64,000 bases of DNA from Melghirimyces thermohalophilus (GCF_900102685.1 NZ_FMZA01000003.1:124001-188000); one strand, 5' to 3'. Positions 1 to 10,794 are shown, counted from the first letter of the stretch. Notes: a model not told the origin generated them from the letters alone. Numbers and translations: made by a program.

Positions 1-2519
1 ACAACTTTACAGGAGAACGGGATCTTAGCCGGTTGCGCCCCTTCCACGCCATCGTTTTAGTAGAAAATTACACCGGATTAAAAAACCTGTACAAGCTGGT
101 ATCCCGCTCCCATCTAGAATATTTTCATCGGATGCCTCGCATTCCCCGGAGTTTGTTAGAAAAATACCGGGAGGGCCTGATCATCGGATCCGGCTGTGAA
201 AAAGGGGAGCTGTTTGAAGCTGCGCTTCAAAAATCGCCTGCGGAAGTGGAGGAAATCGCCAACTTCTACGATTATCTTGAGATTCAGCCGGTAGAAGTGA
301 ACCAACACTTAGTCGAAAAGGGTATCGTGGAAGACCAGGAGCGTCTGCGGGAGGCCAACCGTCTGTTGGTGGAAATCGGGCAGAAATTAAACAAGCCCGT
401 GGTGGCCACCTCCAATGCTCATTACCTCAATCCGTGGGAAGCCACATATCGGGAAATTTTGGCCTTTAACCAGACCGGCGGCTTTCGCAATCGTGGGCCG
501 TTGTCACCAGCTTATTTCCGTACTACCGATGAAATGCTAGAGGAGTTTTCCTATCTGGGTGAGGAGACAGCCCGCAAGGTGGTCGTTGATCATCCTCGGG
601 ACATTGCCGCTAGGATTGAAGAGGTGAAGCCTTTTCCCGACGGTCTGCACACACCGATTATCGAAGGAGCGGACGAAGAGCTGCGCCGGATCTGCTATGA
701 AACGGCGACCCAGCTATACGGTGACCCTCTGCCTGAGATTGTGGAGGAGCGGCTGGAAAAAGAGTTGGGCAGCATATTGAAGCATGGTTTTGGAGTGATT
801 TATCTCATCTCGCACAAGTTGGTGACCAAATCTTTGGCGGACGGCTATCTGGTCGGTTCCCGAGGGTCGGTTGGTTCCTCTTTTGTGGCGACGATGAGTC
901 ACATCACCGAGGTGAATCCGCTGCCGCCTCACTATGTTTGTCCGGAGTGCAAGCACAGCCAATTTATCACCGACGGATCGGTCGCTTCCGGGTTTGATTT
1001 GCCTGATAAAGATTGTGAGCAGTGCGGCGCCAAAATGAAAAAAGATGGTCACGATATCCCCTTTGAAACCTTCCTCGGGTTTAAGGGGGACAAAGTGCCT
1101 GATATCGATCTCAACTTTTCCGGGGAGTATCAACCCCGTGCTCACAAATATACGGAAGAACTGTTCGGCCAAGAGTACGTGTATCGGGCGGGAACGATTT
1201 CGACGGTGGCCCAAAAAACAGCTTTCGGTTATGTGAAAAAATATGAAGAAGACAGAGGGATTCAATGGAGGAATGCGGAGATCGACCGTATGGTGGAGGG
1301 CTGTACCGGTGTGAAGCGAACTACCGGTCAGCACCCCGGAGGGTTGATGGTGATCCCGCAAAACATGGATGTGTACGATTTCACACCGATTCAGCGCCCC
1401 GCCGATGATGTGAAATCGGAAACCATCACTACCCATTTCGACTATCACGCGATCAGCGGTCGATTGTTGAAGCTTGATATCCTGGGTCATGATGATCCGA
1501 CGGTTATCCGCATGCTGCAGGATCTGACGGGGGTAGATCCCAAAACGATCCCGGTCGATGACCCGGAAGTGAAAAAGCTGTTCAGCGGCACCGAGTCTCT
1601 GGGTGTCACTCCGGAAGAGATCGGAACGGTAACCGGAACCCTGGGCATTCCCGAGTTTGGAACCCGCTTTGTTAGGCAAATGTTGGAAGATACAAAACCG
1701 ACCACCTTCGGGGAATTGGTCCGGATTTCTGGACTTTCCCACGGCACCGATGTCTGGCTCAACAATGCGCAAGACTTGGTCCGCTCTGGTACAGCGGTGT
1801 TGGCGGAGGTGATCTCCACCCGGGATGACATCATGGTCTACCTCATTTATAAAGGGATGGAGCCTTCGATCGCCTTTAAACTGATGGAGAAGGTGCGGAA
1901 AGGAAAGGGGCTTACCGATGAAGAGGCGGACTTGATGCGTAACCACGGCGTGCCTGAGTGGTATATCGATTCCTGCCGCAAGATCAAATATATGTTTCCG
2001 AAGGCTCATGCTGTCGCCTATGTATTGATGGCTATTCGGATCGCCTGGTTTAAAGTGCACTACCCCATTGAATACTACGCCACTTATTTTAGTGTGCGGG
2101 CCGACGACTTCGATGTGGAGCTGGTCCTAAAAGGGGCAGATGCGGTGAAAAAGGCGATTCAGGAGATTGAAGAGAAGGGAACAGGGGCTACTCCGAAGGA
2201 AAAAGGGCTGCTTACCGTGCTGGAATCGGTACGGGAGATGCTGGCCCGGGGCTTGTCCTTTCAACCGGTCGATCTTTACCGCTCCGATGCTACCCGTTTT
2301 CTGGTGGATGGGGATAGCCTGATCCCACCTTTCTCGTCGGTAGCAGGGATCGGGACCAATGCCGCCAACAACATTGCTCAGGCGCGGAAAGAAGGGGAAT
2401 TCTTGTCCATCGAAGACTTGCAGAAGCGGAGTCGAATCTCCAGCTCGGTGGTCGATGTGCTGAGACGTCTTGGTTGTCTGGAAAATATGCCGGAGAGCAA
2501 TCAGCTGACGCTGTTTTGA
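1..2519 (+). CDS. polC: DNA polymerase III alpha subunit PolC, C-terminal part (5' end outside window)
   Basis: This is the replicative polymerase of Gram-positive bacteria; only the last ~839 residues are present and the frame is open at the left edge. The fragment begins in the second half of the PHP domain. It contains two CxxC pairs (CPEC ... CEQC, nt ~939-1027) of the zinc-binding polymerase region, and the catalytic aspartates in [11 protein letters not shown] (nt ~1099-1131). It ends in QLTLF, the sliding-clamp-binding pentapeptide expected at the PolC C terminus. The exonuclease and OB parts would lie upstream. No frameshift is seen. The assignment is firm from motifs and from the rimP-nusA neighbours. 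Confidence 0.97.
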   Translation, partial: NFTGERDLSRLRPFHAIVLVENYTGLKNLYKLVSRSHLEYFHRMPRIPRSLLEKYREGLIIGSGCEKGELFEAALQKSPAEVEEIANFYDYLEIQPVEVNQHLVEKGIVEDQERLREANRLLVEIGQKLNKPVVATSNAHYLNPWEATYREILAFNQTGGFRNRGPLSPAYFRTTDEMLEEFSYLGEETARKVVVDHPRDIAARIEEVKPFPDGLHTPIIEGADEELRRICYETATQLYGDPLPEIVEERLEKELGSILKHGFGVIYLISHKLVTKSLADGYLVGSRGSVGSSFVATMSHITEVNPLPPHYVCPECKHSQFITDGSVASGFDLPDKDCEQCGAKMKKDGHDIPFETFLGFKGDKVPDIDLNFSGEYQPRAHKYTEELFGQEYVYRAGTISTVAQKTAFGYVKKYEEDRGIQWRNAEIDRMVEGCTGVKRTTGQHPGGLMVIPQNMDVYDFTPIQRPADDVKSETITTHFDYHAISGRLLKLDILGHDDPTVIRMLQDLTGVDPKTIPVDDPEVKKLFSGTESLGVTPEEIGTVTGTLGIPEFGTRFVRQMLEDTKPTTFGELVRISGLSHGTDVWLNNAQDLVRSGTAVLAEVISTRDDIMVYLIYKGMEPSIAFKLMEKVRKGKGLTDEEADLMRNHGVPEWYIDSCRKIKYMFPKAHAVAYVLMAIRIAWFKVHYPIEYYATYFSVRADDFDVELVLKGADAVKKAIQEIEEKGTGATPKEKGLLTVLESVREMLARGLSFQPVDLYRSDATRFLVDGDSLIPPFSSVAGIGTNAANNIAQARKEGEFLSIEDLQKRSRISSSVVDVLRRLGCLENMPESNQLTLF

Positions 2520-2544
2520 TGCCTTTTCGCCTCACCGGAATATT

Positions 2545-2573
2545 TTGCGAACCACTCGCTCTTATGATATGAT
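2545..2573 (+). promoter_or_regulatory. Candidate sigma-A promoter P1 for the rimP-nusA-infB operon
   Basis: TTGCGA, 17-bp spacer, TATGAT. It lies just after the polC stop and drives rightwards into the rimP leader. Confidence 0.6.
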
Positions 2574-2633
2574 GTCGGAGAACGTTTTCTTCCCCGTCTC
2601 CGGCCATAACCGGAGCTTTACCTTGTGACGCGG

Positions 2634-2662
2634 TTGTAGTTTAAGATCTTTTTGGCTATACT
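2634..2662 (+). promoter_or_regulatory. Candidate sigma-A promoter P2 for the rimP-nusA-infB operon
   Basis: TTGTAG, 17-bp spacer, TATACT, about 60 bp downstream of P1. Both boxes fit a vegetative promoter and would give a leader of about 100 nt before rimP. Confidence 0.65.
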
Positions 2663-2690
2663 GAGCGAGAGATATGTTTTCGGCCGAAAA

Positions 2691-2717
2691 GAGTGGGTTG
2701 GCACCCACTCTTTCCCT
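2691..2717 (+). terminator. Hairpin with T-rich tail in the rimP leader (possible attenuator)
   Basis: GAGTGGGT and ACCCACTC form a perfect 8-bp stem with a TGGC loop, followed by TTTCCCTTT. It lies between P2 and the rimP ribosome-binding site, so it would act inside the transcript. The T tract is imperfect; attenuation is inference. Confidence 0.4.
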
Positions 2718-2768
2718 TTGTGGTGAAATTTCTTCATAGGGAAAAGGGCTGACAAGGAGGGAATAAAG

Positions 2769-3230
2769 TTGAGTCGCAAGGTGATTGAAGCGGTGGAGCA
2801 ATTAGCCGAACCGATTTTGGCCGGGGAAGGCTTGGAATTGTACGACACAGAATATGTCAAAGAAGGGAAAAACTGGTATTTGCGCGTATATATTGACCGA
2901 CCGGGCGGGAAGGTCGATCTCGACGATTGCAGCCGAGTGAGTGAACGTCTCGGAGAGGAATTGGACCGGGTAGATCCGGTTTCGGGCCAGTATTTTTTGG
3001 AGGTCTCTTCTCCAGGTGCGGAACGCCCGTTGAAGAAGCCGTCACACTTTGAACGGGTGGTGGGGGAACGGGTGTTTTTGACCACTTATGAAGCCATTGA
3101 GGGAAGAAAGAAGTTTGAAGGGATTTTAACCGATTACTCACCGGAAAAATTGACGGTCGATCTAGATGGTGAACAGGTGGAAATCCCGATGGAAAAAGTG
3201 GCCAAGGCGCGTCTGGTCCTCGTGTTTTAA
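2769..3230 (+). CDS. rimP: Ribosome maturation factor RimP
   Basis: RimP is needed for maturation of the 30S subunit. The 153-residue product has the family's usual length. It carries the characteristic middle stretch (VDLDDCSRVSERLGEELD, then YFLEVSSPGAERPL) and a C-terminal SH3-like part. The TTG start follows AAGGAGG at good spacing. It is the first gene of the nusA-infB operon, 14 bp or so before nusA, its standard position in Firmicutes. Confidence 0.96.
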   Translation: MSRKVIEAVEQLAEPILAGEGLELYDTEYVKEGKNWYLRVYIDRPGGKVDLDDCSRVSERLGEELDRVDPVSGQYFLEVSSPGAERPLKKPSHFERVVGERVFLTTYEAIEGRKKFEGILTDYSPEKLTVDLDGEQVEIPMEKVAKARLVLVF

Positions 3231-3253
3231 TCGAAGGGAGGAGAATGAAAAAG

Positions 3254-4459
3254 ATGAATGCCGAGTTCATCGAGGCGCTCAGCCAACTGGAAAAAGAAAA
3301 AGGCATCAGCAAAGAGGTGTTGATCGACGCGATCGAGGCGGCTCTGATTTCCGCTTACAAACGGAACTTCCATTCTGCCCAAAATGTACGGGTGGACATC
3401 GACCGAGATACCGGTCAGGTTCGGGTCTTCGCCCGGAAAACCGTGGTGGAGGAAGTGCTGGACCCTCGTCTGGAAATTTCCCTTGAGGCAGCCGCCGATA
3501 TCAGCTCGTCCTATGAGCTGGACGATATCGTTGAGATTGAAGTCACCCCGGCAAATTTTGGCCGTATTGCTGCCCAGACCGCCAAGCAAGTGGTCACCCA
3601 GCGAATCCGGGAGGCGGAACGCAGCATCATCTATGAACAATTTGTCGACCGGGAAGAAGATATTGTGACCGGCGTGGTGCAACGGGCGGATAACCGGCAG
3701 TACTATATCGACCTGGGCCGGGTGGAAGCCTTGCTTCCCTTCCAGGAAACGATGCCGGGGGAGCGTTTTAAACATAATGATCGAGTGAAGGCGTATATCA
3801 ACCGTGTGGAAAAGTCGACTAAGGGTCCGCAGGTGTTTGTCTCCAGAACCCACCCCGGGTTGCTGAAGCGCCTATTTGAACTGGAAGTCCCGGAAATCTA
3901 TGAAGGGATCGTGGAGATTCGCTCGGTGGCCAGGGAAGCCGGGCATCGGTCCAAACTGGCTGTCTCCACACGTGATGAGCAGGTGGATCCGGTCGGCGCC
4001 TGTGTCGGTCACCGGGGCATGCGGGTGCAGACGGTGGTTACCGAGCTGAGGGGAGAAAAAATTGACATCGTCCGTTGGTCGGAGGATCCTGTCGAATTTG
4101 TTTCCAATTCTCTCAGTCCCTCGAAGGTAGTCAGTGTGGATATCTATGAGGAAGATAAGATAGCCCGTGTGGTTGTCCCCGATCACCAACTCTCGCTAGC
4201 GATCGGTAAAGAGGGGCAAAATGCCCGTTTGGCAGCAAAGTTGACCGGTTGGAAAATTGACATTAAGAGCGAGTCTGAAGTGGGAGAGATAGTGGAGGAA
4301 GAGCCGGAAGCTGAAGAAGAAGCCGTGGAAGAAAATACGTTAGAAACGGTACCCATCAAGGAGCAGACCGTCCAAGGATCTGACACCGTTGCCGAGGAAG
4401 CGGCGGAAGAAGAAACTGCGGACGAACAGGAAAAGGATTCCGCTACGGAATCGGAATAA
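3254..4459 (+). CDS. nusA: Transcription termination/antitermination factor NusA
   Basis: NusA binds RNA polymerase and nascent RNA and modulates pausing, termination and antitermination. The order seen is an N-terminal polymerase-binding domain (LEKEKGISKEVLIDAIEAAL), an S1 domain near residues 130-200, and tandem KH domains (VGACVGHRGMRVQTV; LAIGKEGQNARLAAKLTGWKIDI). A very acidic tail of about 55 residues follows, making it ~401 aa against ~370 in B. subtilis. I chose the second ATG because it aligns with the family N terminus; an ATG at 3245 is also possible. It belongs to the rimP operon. Confidence 0.97.
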   Translation: MNAEFIEALSQLEKEKGISKEVLIDAIEAALISAYKRNFHSAQNVRVDIDRDTGQVRVFARKTVVEEVLDPRLEISLEAAADISSSYELDDIVEIEVTPANFGRIAAQTAKQVVTQRIREAERSIIYEQFVDREEDIVTGVVQRADNRQYYIDLGRVEALLPFQETMPGERFKHNDRVKAYINRVEKSTKGPQVFVSRTHPGLLKRLFELEVPEIYEGIVEIRSVAREAGHRSKLAVSTRDEQVDPVGACVGHRGMRVQTVVTELRGEKIDIVRWSEDPVEFVSNSLSPSKVVSVDIYEEDKIARVVVPDHQLSLAIGKEGQNARLAAKLTGWKIDIKSESEVGEIVEEEPEAEEEAVEENTLETVPIKEQTVQGSDTVAEEAAEEETADEQEKDSATESE

Positions 4460-4484
4460 CCATCTGCGCCAGGAGGTGGGTGGA

Positions 4485-4766
4485 ATGAAGAAGAAAAGAA
4501 AGGTTCCGATGAGAAAGTGCGTAGCTTCTCAGGAGATGTTTCCAAAAAAAGAACTGATTCGAATTGTGCGTACACCGGATCAGGAGGTCCGGATCGATCC
4601 CACTGGGAAAAAATCCGGTAGAGGGGCATACCTGTGCGCGAAGCCGGAATATGTGGCGATGGCGAAAAAAAGGAAAGCCCTGGACCGGGCGTTGAAGGTT
4701 AAGGTGGATGAGGAATTTTACCAACGATTGCAGGATTACATCGAGACGGGGAAGCTCGATGAATAA
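4485..4766 (+). CDS. ylxR: YlxR family protein (RNase P modulator RnpM)
   Basis: A small basic protein of 93 aa with the YlxR signature: PMRKCVASQEMFPKKELIRI near the N terminus and GRGAYLC in the middle. The B. subtilis homologue has been reported to bind the RNase P RNA and modulate its activity. The start is the ATG after AGGAGGTGGG; a longer upstream reading has no ribosome-binding site and overlaps nusA. It sits between nusA and ylxQ as usual. Confidence 0.93.
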   Translation: MKKKRKVPMRKCVASQEMFPKKELIRIVRTPDQEVRIDPTGKKSGRGAYLCAKPEYVAMAKKRKALDRALKVKVDEEFYQRLQDYIETGKLDE

Positions 4767-5064
4767 ACAGCAACTCCTACAGATGTTGGGGTTGGCGATG
4801 CGAGCGGGTAAGGTTGTGTCCGGCGAGGAACAGGTGTTGGCTGCCATTCGGTCCGGTGCCGCCTACCGGGTTCTCATATCGGATGATGCCGCACCTAACG
4901 CCAGGAAAAAGATCGCGAACAAATGTGATTTTTACGATGTTCCGCTGACGATAGCAGGTTCCCGCCAAGAGTTGGGCGGAGCGATTGGCAAAGCCGAACG
5001 GGTGGTGATTGCTGTGACCGACCCGGGCTTTGCCAAAGCCATGGGGAATGGTGCGAGTAACTGA
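4759..5064 (+). CDS. ylxQ: L7Ae-family ribosomal/RNA-binding protein YlxQ
   Basis: A 101-aa L7Ae/L30e-fold protein, a kink-turn RNA binder. The pattern [20 protein letters not shown] ... [15 protein letters not shown] is typical. The ATG overlaps the end of ylxR by 8 bp, indicating translational coupling. A longer in-frame start at 4708 lies within ylxR and is less likely. Gene order nusA-ylxR-ylxQ-infB is conserved in Firmicutes. Confidence 0.93.
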   Translation: MNKQQLLQMLGLAMRAGKVVSGEEQVLAAIRSGAAYRVLISDDAAPNARKKIANKCDFYDVPLTIAGSRQELGGAIGKAERVVIAVTDPGFAKAMGNGASN

Positions 5065-5078
5065 CGGGGGTGATCGAT

Positions 5079-7271
5079 TTGGCGAAAATCCGCGTTTATG
5101 AATACGCTAAAAAAATGAATATGAGCAGTAAGGAAATCTTGACGATCCTTAAACGGTTAAATATTTCCGTCAATAATCACATGAGTGTGATGGACGATGA
5201 GATGGTTAAGAAAGTGGAGCAATTTTTTAAAGACGTAAAACAGGGGGCGGAGAAATCGGAACCGAACACAGCCAAGCATGAAGAGAAAACAAAACAGAAG
5301 TCAAACAACCGCACTGGTGGGAATCGACGTTCGGAAGGCGGAAAAAATCAAGGCCGGGGCGGAAGAAAAGGCAAGCAAGATCAAAACCGCACCGGCGCCG
5401 ATCAACGGCGTCGAAATCGAGGAAATGGGAAGGACAACAAAAACCGCGGCGGCGGTCGAGGCCGTAGAGGAAACCGCAGGGGTGACCGTAAAAGTCAACA
5501 GCCGAAGCAGGCCCCCGTACTCCCCTCGGAAATTGAAGTGACCGGCCCGATGACCGTGGGTGAACTTGCTCAATTGCTGCGGCGGGAAGCTTCGCAACTG
5601 ATCAAAAAGCTGATGGGTCTCGGTACCATGGCCACTATCAACCAGGAGATCGATGTAGATACGATTACCTTGCTTTCCGAAGAATTTGGTGTGAAGGTTC
5701 ATTACAAAGAAGTGGTGGATGAATCCGCCTTTGAAGAGTTGGAAGAGAAAGATGACCCCGAACAGCTCGAGGAACGGCCCCCGGTTGTAACCATTATGGG
5801 TCATGTGGACCACGGGAAGACCACGCTTCTGGACACGATTCGGAAGACGAAGGTGACTGCCGGCGAAGCGGGTGGTATCACTCAGCATATCGGGGCATAT
5901 CAGGTGAAAGCTAACGGCAAAAAGGTTACTTTTTTGGATACCCCCGGTCACGCGGCATTTACCACGATGCGGGCTCGCGGTGCCGAAGTGACCGATATTA
6001 CCATCCTCGTGGTGGCCGCCGATGACGGTGTGATGCCGCAAACAGTTGAAGCGATCAACCACGCCAAAGCGGCAGATGTGCCGATTATCGTGGCCATGAA
6101 CAAGATCGACAAGCCGGAAGCTAATCCTGATCGGGTCCAACAGCAATTGACGGAACACGGACTGATCCCTGAGGATTGGGGCGGTGACACCATCTTTGTT
6201 CCGGTTTCCGCCATCAAAGGAGAAGGAATTGATGAGCTCCTGGAGATGATTCTCTTGGTAGCGGAAGTAGAGGAGTACAAAGCCAACCCTGACAAACGCG
6301 CCCGCGGGATTGTGATCGAGGCGGAACTGGACAAAGGACGAGGTGCGGTCGCCCGGTTGCTGGTTCAGAACGGAACTCTCAACGTGGGAGATGCACTGGT
6401 GGCCGGAAGCTATTTCGGTAAAGTGCGTGCCATGATCAATGATCGCGGTCAGCGGGTGAAAACGGCAAACCCGTCCACTCCTGTCGAAGTTTTGGGTCTG
6501 TCTGATGTGCCGGAAGCGGGCGATCCCTTCATCGTCTTTGAGGATGAGAAAAAGGCGCGGGAGGTTGCCGACAAGCGGAATGAGCGGAAACGTCAGGAAG
6601 AGCTGGGCGTAACCAGTCGCGTGACTCTGGACGATCTGTACAAACAGATTCAGGAAGGCGAGACAAAAGATCTGAACATCATTATCAAAGCAGATGTGCA
6701 AGGATCGGCGGAAGCTCTTCGCGGCTCCTTCGAAAAGATCGATGTGGAAGGCGTCAAGGTGCATATCATCCACTCCGGTGTCGGCGCGATCACGGAATCC
6801 GATGTCAAATTGGCTTCTGCTTCCAATGCGGTTATCGTTGGCTTCAACGTGCGTCCTGAACCCCAGGCCCGCATCACCGCGGAGCAGGAAAAGGTGGATA
6901 TCCGCCTCCATCGGGTGATCTATGACGCCATCGAGGAGATCGAATCGGCGATGAAGGGCATGCTGGATCCCGAATACCGTGATAAACTGGTCGGTCGCGC
7001 TGAGGTGCGGCAAACCTTTAAAGTGTCCAAGGTGGGGACAATCGCCGGTTGTTATGTGACGGAAGGTAAGGTTGTCCGGGATGGTAAGGTGCAGCTGATT
7101 CGTGACGGTGTCGTGATCCATGAAGGAGAGATCGATACCCTAAAACGTTATAAAGATGATGCCAAAGAAGTCGCTCGGGGATATGAGTGTGGAATCACCC
7201 TCAAAAACTTTAACGACATCAAAGAGGGTGACACCATGGAAGTGTTTATTTTGGAAGAGGTGGAGAGATAA
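5079..7271 (+). CDS. infB: Translation initiation factor IF-2
   Basis: IF-2 is the GTPase that brings initiator tRNA to the 30S subunit. The G motifs are clear: [21 protein letters not shown] and SAIKGEG. The N terminus ([19 protein letters not shown]) is the standard IF-2 N domain. It is followed by a strongly basic R/G/N/Q-rich linker of about 85 residues. The start is TTG at 5079, because a near-perfect GGGGGTGATC precedes it at ideal spacing; the GTG at 5070 lies inside that site. Product ~730 aa. It follows ylxQ by 14 bp. Confidence 0.96.
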   Translation: MAKIRVYEYAKKMNMSSKEILTILKRLNISVNNHMSVMDDEMVKKVEQFFKDVKQGAEKSEPNTAKHEEKTKQKSNNRTGGNRRSEGGKNQGRGGRKGKQDQNRTGADQRRRNRGNGKDNKNRGGGRGRRGNRRGDRKSQQPKQAPVLPSEIEVTGPMTVGELAQLLRREASQLIKKLMGLGTMATINQEIDVDTITLLSEEFGVKVHYKEVVDESAFEELEEKDDPEQLEERPPVVTIMGHVDHGKTTLLDTIRKTKVTAGEAGGITQHIGAYQVKANGKKVTFLDTPGHAAFTTMRARGAEVTDITILVVAADDGVMPQTVEAINHAKAADVPIIVAMNKIDKPEANPDRVQQQLTEHGLIPEDWGGDTIFVPVSAIKGEGIDELLEMILLVAEVEEYKANPDKRARGIVIEAELDKGRGAVARLLVQNGTLNVGDALVAGSYFGKVRAMINDRGQRVKTANPSTPVEVLGLSDVPEAGDPFIVFEDEKKAREVADKRNERKRQEELGVTSRVTLDDLYKQIQEGETKDLNIIIKADVQGSAEALRGSFEKIDVEGVKVHIIHSGVGAITESDVKLASASNAVIVGFNVRPEPQARITAEQEKVDIRLHRVIYDAIEEIESAMKGMLDPEYRDKLVGRAEVRQTFKVSKVGTIAGCYVTEGKVVRDGKVQLIRDGVVIHEGEIDTLKRYKDDAKEVARGYECGITLKNFNDIKEGDTMEVFILEEVER

Positions 7272-7274
7272 CGA

Positions 7275-7556
7275 TTGCATATCGGTCTCTTGGACTGCCG
7301 CTGTCTGCTCCCAGGTGCAACCTCCCTCAAGGATAAGCGCCGGGCGGTAAAAAGCGGTCTGTCCCGCATCCGCCACCGGCTCAACCTGTCGGTGGCGGAG
7401 GTAGGGGCTCAAGATAACCGGCGGTGGGCAGAGTTGGCTGTAGCCGGTGTCGGAAGCGACAGGAGGATTGTAGAAAAGGAGCTGCAGGAAGCGATGCGTC
7501 TTCTGGAATCCGTTCACGATCTGGAAATCGTTGACGCGGAAATTTCCTTCCTGTAG
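7275..7556 (+). CDS. ylxP: DUF503 family protein YlxP
   Basis: A 93-aa protein of the DUF503/YlxP family with the conserved segment SLKDKRRAVKSGLSRIRHRLNLSVAEVG. The function is not established; it is constantly found between infB and rbfA, implying a role in translation or ribosome assembly. TTG start three bases after the infB stop. Confidence 0.9.
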   Translation: MHIGLLDCRCLLPGATSLKDKRRAVKSGLSRIRHRLNLSVAEVGAQDNRRWAELAVAGVGSDRRIVEKELQEAMRLLESVHDLEIVDAEISFL

Positions 7557-7595
7557 CCCCATCCTGTCAAGGGAGTCGAACAGGAGGTGTCGCTG

Positions 7596-7955
7596 ATGGC
7601 GCGCATTCGGGCAAGTCGTGTCGGCGAACAGGTGAAAAAGGAATTGAGCCATGTCTTACAGCATGAAATGAAAGATCCCCGGATCGGTTTTGTCACTGTA
7701 ACCGCTGTGGAAATGAGCGGGGATCTCCAGCAGGCGAAAGTGTTTATCAGCGTGTTGGGAAACGAGGAACAGAAGGACCAGACGCTCTTGGGATTGGAAA
7801 AAGCGAAGGGTTTCCTCCGAACGGAAATCGGCCGCCGCGTTCAGCTCCGCCACACCCCGGAATTGATTTTTAAGTTCGATGAATCGATCGAGCACGGTCA
7901 ATATATTTCCAAGTTATTGGAAGAAGTGAACCGAGATGGCGACCAATCAAAGTGA
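7596..7955 (+). CDS. rbfA: Ribosome-binding factor A
   Basis: RbfA assists late maturation of the 16S 5' region in the 30S subunit. The 119-aa product has the compact KH-like family signature: [48 protein letters not shown]. The ATG at 7596 follows AGGAGGTG; the GTG at 7587 overlaps that site. Its 3' end overlaps the next gene by 20 bp. Confidence 0.96.
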   Translation: MARIRASRVGEQVKKELSHVLQHEMKDPRIGFVTVTAVEMSGDLQQAKVFISVLGNEEQKDQTLLGLEKAKGFLRTEIGRRVQLRHTPELIFKFDESIEHGQYISKLLEEVNRDGDQSK

Positions 7956-8931
7956 AGCACGAAAGCGGGCCGAAGCTTTTATAACAGATTCAGGACCGTA
8001 TTTGGTGGTCTCCCATCTGCACCCCGATGGGGATGCGATTGGTTCCACTCTGGCAGTGAAGTGGATTCTGGAAAAGTTGGGTAAGTCCGCAGTACTGGTC
8101 AATGAATCCCCTGTCCCTCACAAATTTCAATTTCTACCTGGGGCGGGCGAGATCCGTTCCCCGGAAGAGTGGAGGGGAGACGCTCCTTTTCGACAGGTGA
8201 TTGCCGTCGATGTGGCGGACGCAGAACGGATGGGGAAAGCGAGCCGACTGGTAGCCGATGATGCACAGATTCTCAATATCGACCACCATCCGACCAATGA
8301 TCGGTTCGGAACCGTCAATTGGGTGGAGCCAAAGGCCGCTGCCACGGCGGAAATCCTTTGCCATTGGGCAGCCCATCTCGGGGTGAAGGGGGACCGAGCA
8401 CTTGCCACCTGTCTCTACACGGGGTTGCTCACAGATACCGGCGGTTTCCGCTACTCCAATACAACCCCGGAAGTGATGGAGCTGGCATCGGGGTTGCTTC
8501 GCCACGGGGTGGAACCTGCCGAGGTGGCCGACCGGGTGATGGAAACGATGACTCGGGAACAACTGGCCCTGTTACAGAGAGCCCTGGATACCCTCTCCTT
8601 TTCACGGGACGGCCAGGTGAGCTGGATGTGGTTGAGTCGGGAAGCGTTTCGGGAAACGGGGGCTCGGCAAGAGGATCTGGACGGGATTGTCAATTACGCC
8701 CGCAATGTGGTCGGGGTAGACGTCGGCATCCTGTTTCGTGAAACGGAGGAGGGTGCGGTTAAGGCCAGCTTCCGCTCCCGTGAGATCGTCGATGTAGGTG
8801 CGCTGGCGCAGGCGCTGGGCGGAGGTGGTCATGCCCGGGCGGCGGGATGCACCCTTAAGGGTCCCCGGGAGCGGGTGGAAGCCCTCGTCCTGGAACGGGT
8901 GGGCGAAGCCTTGCAACAGGGGGGAGCGTGA
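7936..8931 (+). CDS. nrnA: DHH/DHHA1 phosphoesterase, NrnA-like (oligoribonuclease and pAp phosphatase)
   Basis: A 331-aa bifunctional phosphoesterase of the DHH superfamily. NrnA homologues degrade 2-5-mer RNA and dephosphorylate pAp. Metal-binding motifs are [12 protein letters not shown] near residue 30 and DHHPTND near residue 117. The DHHA1 glycine-rich motif [11 protein letters not shown] is near the C terminus. In B. subtilis the orthologue is elsewhere, but a DHH gene between rbfA and truB is common in other Firmicutes. It overlaps rbfA by 20 bp and meets truB as TGATG. Confidence 0.9.
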   Translation: MATNQSEARKRAEAFITDSGPYLVVSHLHPDGDAIGSTLAVKWILEKLGKSAVLVNESPVPHKFQFLPGAGEIRSPEEWRGDAPFRQVIAVDVADAERMGKASRLVADDAQILNIDHHPTNDRFGTVNWVEPKAAATAEILCHWAAHLGVKGDRALATCLYTGLLTDTGGFRYSNTTPEVMELASGLLRHGVEPAEVADRVMETMTREQLALLQRALDTLSFSRDGQVSWMWLSREAFRETGARQEDLDGIVNYARNVVGVDVGILFRETEEGAVKASFRSREIVDVGALAQALGGGGHARAAGCTLKGPRERVEALVLERVGEALQQGGA

Positions 8932-9830
8932 TGCTTCACGGTGTAATTCCCGTGCTGAAACCTTCCGGTTGGACCTCACACGATGTGGTCAACCGGATTC
9001 GCCGTCTGTCCGGTCAGAAAAAGGTAGGACACACCGGGACTCTTGATCCTGAAGTAGAGGGGGTGCTCCCGGTTTGCCTGGGACAAGCTACCCGAATCGC
9101 CGAATATATTCAGAACCTGCCTAAACGGTATCGAGGAACGATGACCCTGGGGATCGCCACCGACACCCAAGATCAAACAGGTCAAGTGGTGGAAGAAAAA
9201 CCGGTGGATGTTGTTCCGACTCCGGAACAGATTGATGCAGTGTTCAACCGGTTTACAGGAGCGATCCAGCAGGTTCCCCCAATGTTTTCCGCGGTCAAAG
9301 TGAAAGGGCGTAAGCTTTATGAATGGGCCCGGGAAGGTGAGTCAGTTCAGAGGCCGCCTCGCACTGTGACCATTTATTCTCTGCGCAGAATCGGCATGGA
9401 GGACGGTGAACACCCCCGAGTCGACTTTGATGTGACCTGTTCCAAAGGCACCTACATTCGCACGCTCTGTGTCGATCTGGGGGCGGCGTTGGGCTATCCG
9501 GCTCACATGTCCCGATTGGTGCGTACGGAAAGCGGCCCTTTTACGCTGACAGATGCTCAACCGCTGCAAAGTTTGGCGGAACTGGCGGAAAAAGAGGAGC
9601 TGCACCGGGCGTTGATCGGGATCGGAGACGCCCTGGCCCATTTACCCCAGGTAGCGGTGACAGAAGAAGCGTCAGCTGGGGTGCTCAACGGCAGACCTCT
9701 TTCTATGAAGGGCGATTTTGCGGTTGGTACTTTGTTCCGGGTGTTTACCCATTCAGGTCAATTCTGTGCGCTGTATAAGATGAGGGACGAACAGACGGCA
9801 ACGCCGGAAAAAGTATTTCGGGTCAGGTGA
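8931..9830 (+). CDS. truB: tRNA pseudouridine-55 synthase
   Basis: TruB makes the universal pseudouridine 55 in the T loop of tRNA. The catalytic aspartate lies in GHTGTLDPEVEGVL near residue 40. KRYRGTMTLGIATDTQD and the CSKGTYIRTL motif are also present. About 299 aa, a normal length. The ATG overlaps the nrnA stop; a GTG one codon earlier is the alternative. Confidence 0.96.
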   Translation: MLHGVIPVLKPSGWTSHDVVNRIRRLSGQKKVGHTGTLDPEVEGVLPVCLGQATRIAEYIQNLPKRYRGTMTLGIATDTQDQTGQVVEEKPVDVVPTPEQIDAVFNRFTGAIQQVPPMFSAVKVKGRKLYEWAREGESVQRPPRTVTIYSLRRIGMEDGEHPRVDFDVTCSKGTYIRTLCVDLGAALGYPAHMSRLVRTESGPFTLTDAQPLQSLAELAEKEELHRALIGIGDALAHLPQVAVTEEASAGVLNGRPLSMKGDFAVGTLFRVFTHSGQFCALYKMRDEQTATPEKVFRVR

Positions 9831-9835
9831 ATCTG

Positions 9836-10789
9836 ATGGAAACAATCCATTTATCATACCCCTTAAAAACTGAAGAAACCTTCCCTCCCATTTCGCTGGC
9901 GATTGGTTATTTTGACGGGGTTCACCGCGGACACCAGGCTGTGATTCAACGAGCACGGAAGATAGCCGCTGATCTAGGTGTGATCTCAGGTGTGATGACC
10001 TTTTATCCCCACCCGCGGGACGTGTTAGGCAAAGCTAAGGTGAATCAATACCTCACCCCGCTTCCGGACAAGCTGGCCCAATTTGAACGACTGGGCGTAG
10101 AACGTGTCTATGTGATGCGTTTTGACCGGGAGCTGGCCGCCCGTTCCAAGGAGTCTTTTGTAGAGGATGTATTGCTCCCTCTGCAGGTGAAGGGAGTAAC
10201 CGTCGGATTTAACTTCACCTTTGGCCGCGGAGCGAAGGGGAAGGCGGAAGATTTAGCGACACTGGGAGCGGGCCGGCTGCAGGTGGAGGTGGTGCGGCCG
10301 ATTCAGCATCAGGCTCTCTCTGTCAGCAGCACCCGGCTGCGTCAGGCGCTGGATCAGGGCCGGGTGGAAGAGGCTTGTGAGATCCTGGGGCGTCCATACA
10401 CCTTGCGTGGATCGGTGGTCCAAGGAGATCAACGGGGGCGGACGATCGGGTATCCAACTGCTAATCTGAACCTGGATCAACCTTTTATCGTTCCCAAACA
10501 GGGCGTTTATGTGGTCCGTGTCCGCAAGGGGGAGAAAGTTTACCACGGGATGATGAATATCGGCGTCCGCCCCACTTTTAAGGAGAAAGAGGCACAACGC
10601 ACCTTGGAGGTCCACCTTTTTGATGTGAACGAAGACCTCTATGGTAACCACTTACAGGTGGAATTTCTCCATCATCTCCGGGACGAGGTCCCTTTTGATT
10701 CCGTGGATGACTTGATCGCTCAATTACAACAGGATGAGCAGAATGCTCGTTCCTGGCTGGACCTTGGCAAAGGTGCTAATCGAACTTAA
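9836..10789 (+). CDS. ribF: Bifunctional riboflavin kinase/FAD synthetase
   Basis: RibF phosphorylates riboflavin to FMN and adenylates it to FAD. The N-terminal nucleotidyltransferase motif is GYFDGVHRGHQAVI; SSTRLRQAL is also in this domain. The C-terminal kinase domain has GDQRGRTIGYPTANL (PTAN metal motif). About 317 aa. The ATG at 9836 aligns with the family N terminus; a GTG at 9827 overlapping the truB stop is an alternative. Last gene of the rimP operon. Confidence 0.95.
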   Translation: METIHLSYPLKTEETFPPISLAIGYFDGVHRGHQAVIQRARKIAADLGVISGVMTFYPHPRDVLGKAKVNQYLTPLPDKLAQFERLGVERVYVMRFDRELAARSKESFVEDVLLPLQVKGVTVGFNFTFGRGAKGKAEDLATLGAGRLQVEVVRPIQHQALSVSSTRLRQALDQGRVEEACEILGRPYTLRGSVVQGDQRGRTIGYPTANLNLDQPFIVPKQGVYVVRVRKGEKVYHGMMNIGVRPTFKEKEAQRTLEVHLFDVNEDLYGNHLQVEFLHHLRDEVPFDSVDDLIAQLQQDEQNARSWLDLGKGANRT

Positions 10790-10794
10790 ATACA

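Noticed and set aside
714-2060. Long open frame on the reverse strand inside polC (448 codons)
   Set aside because: It is antisense to a clearly coding frame with catalytic motifs; the translation is low in recognisable features and there is no ribosome-binding site. A shadow of codon bias.
5301-7121. 606-codon reverse-strand frame inside infB
   Set aside because: Complement of the IF-2 coding region, His/Phe/Arg-rich translation typical of antisense shadows; no family resemblance.
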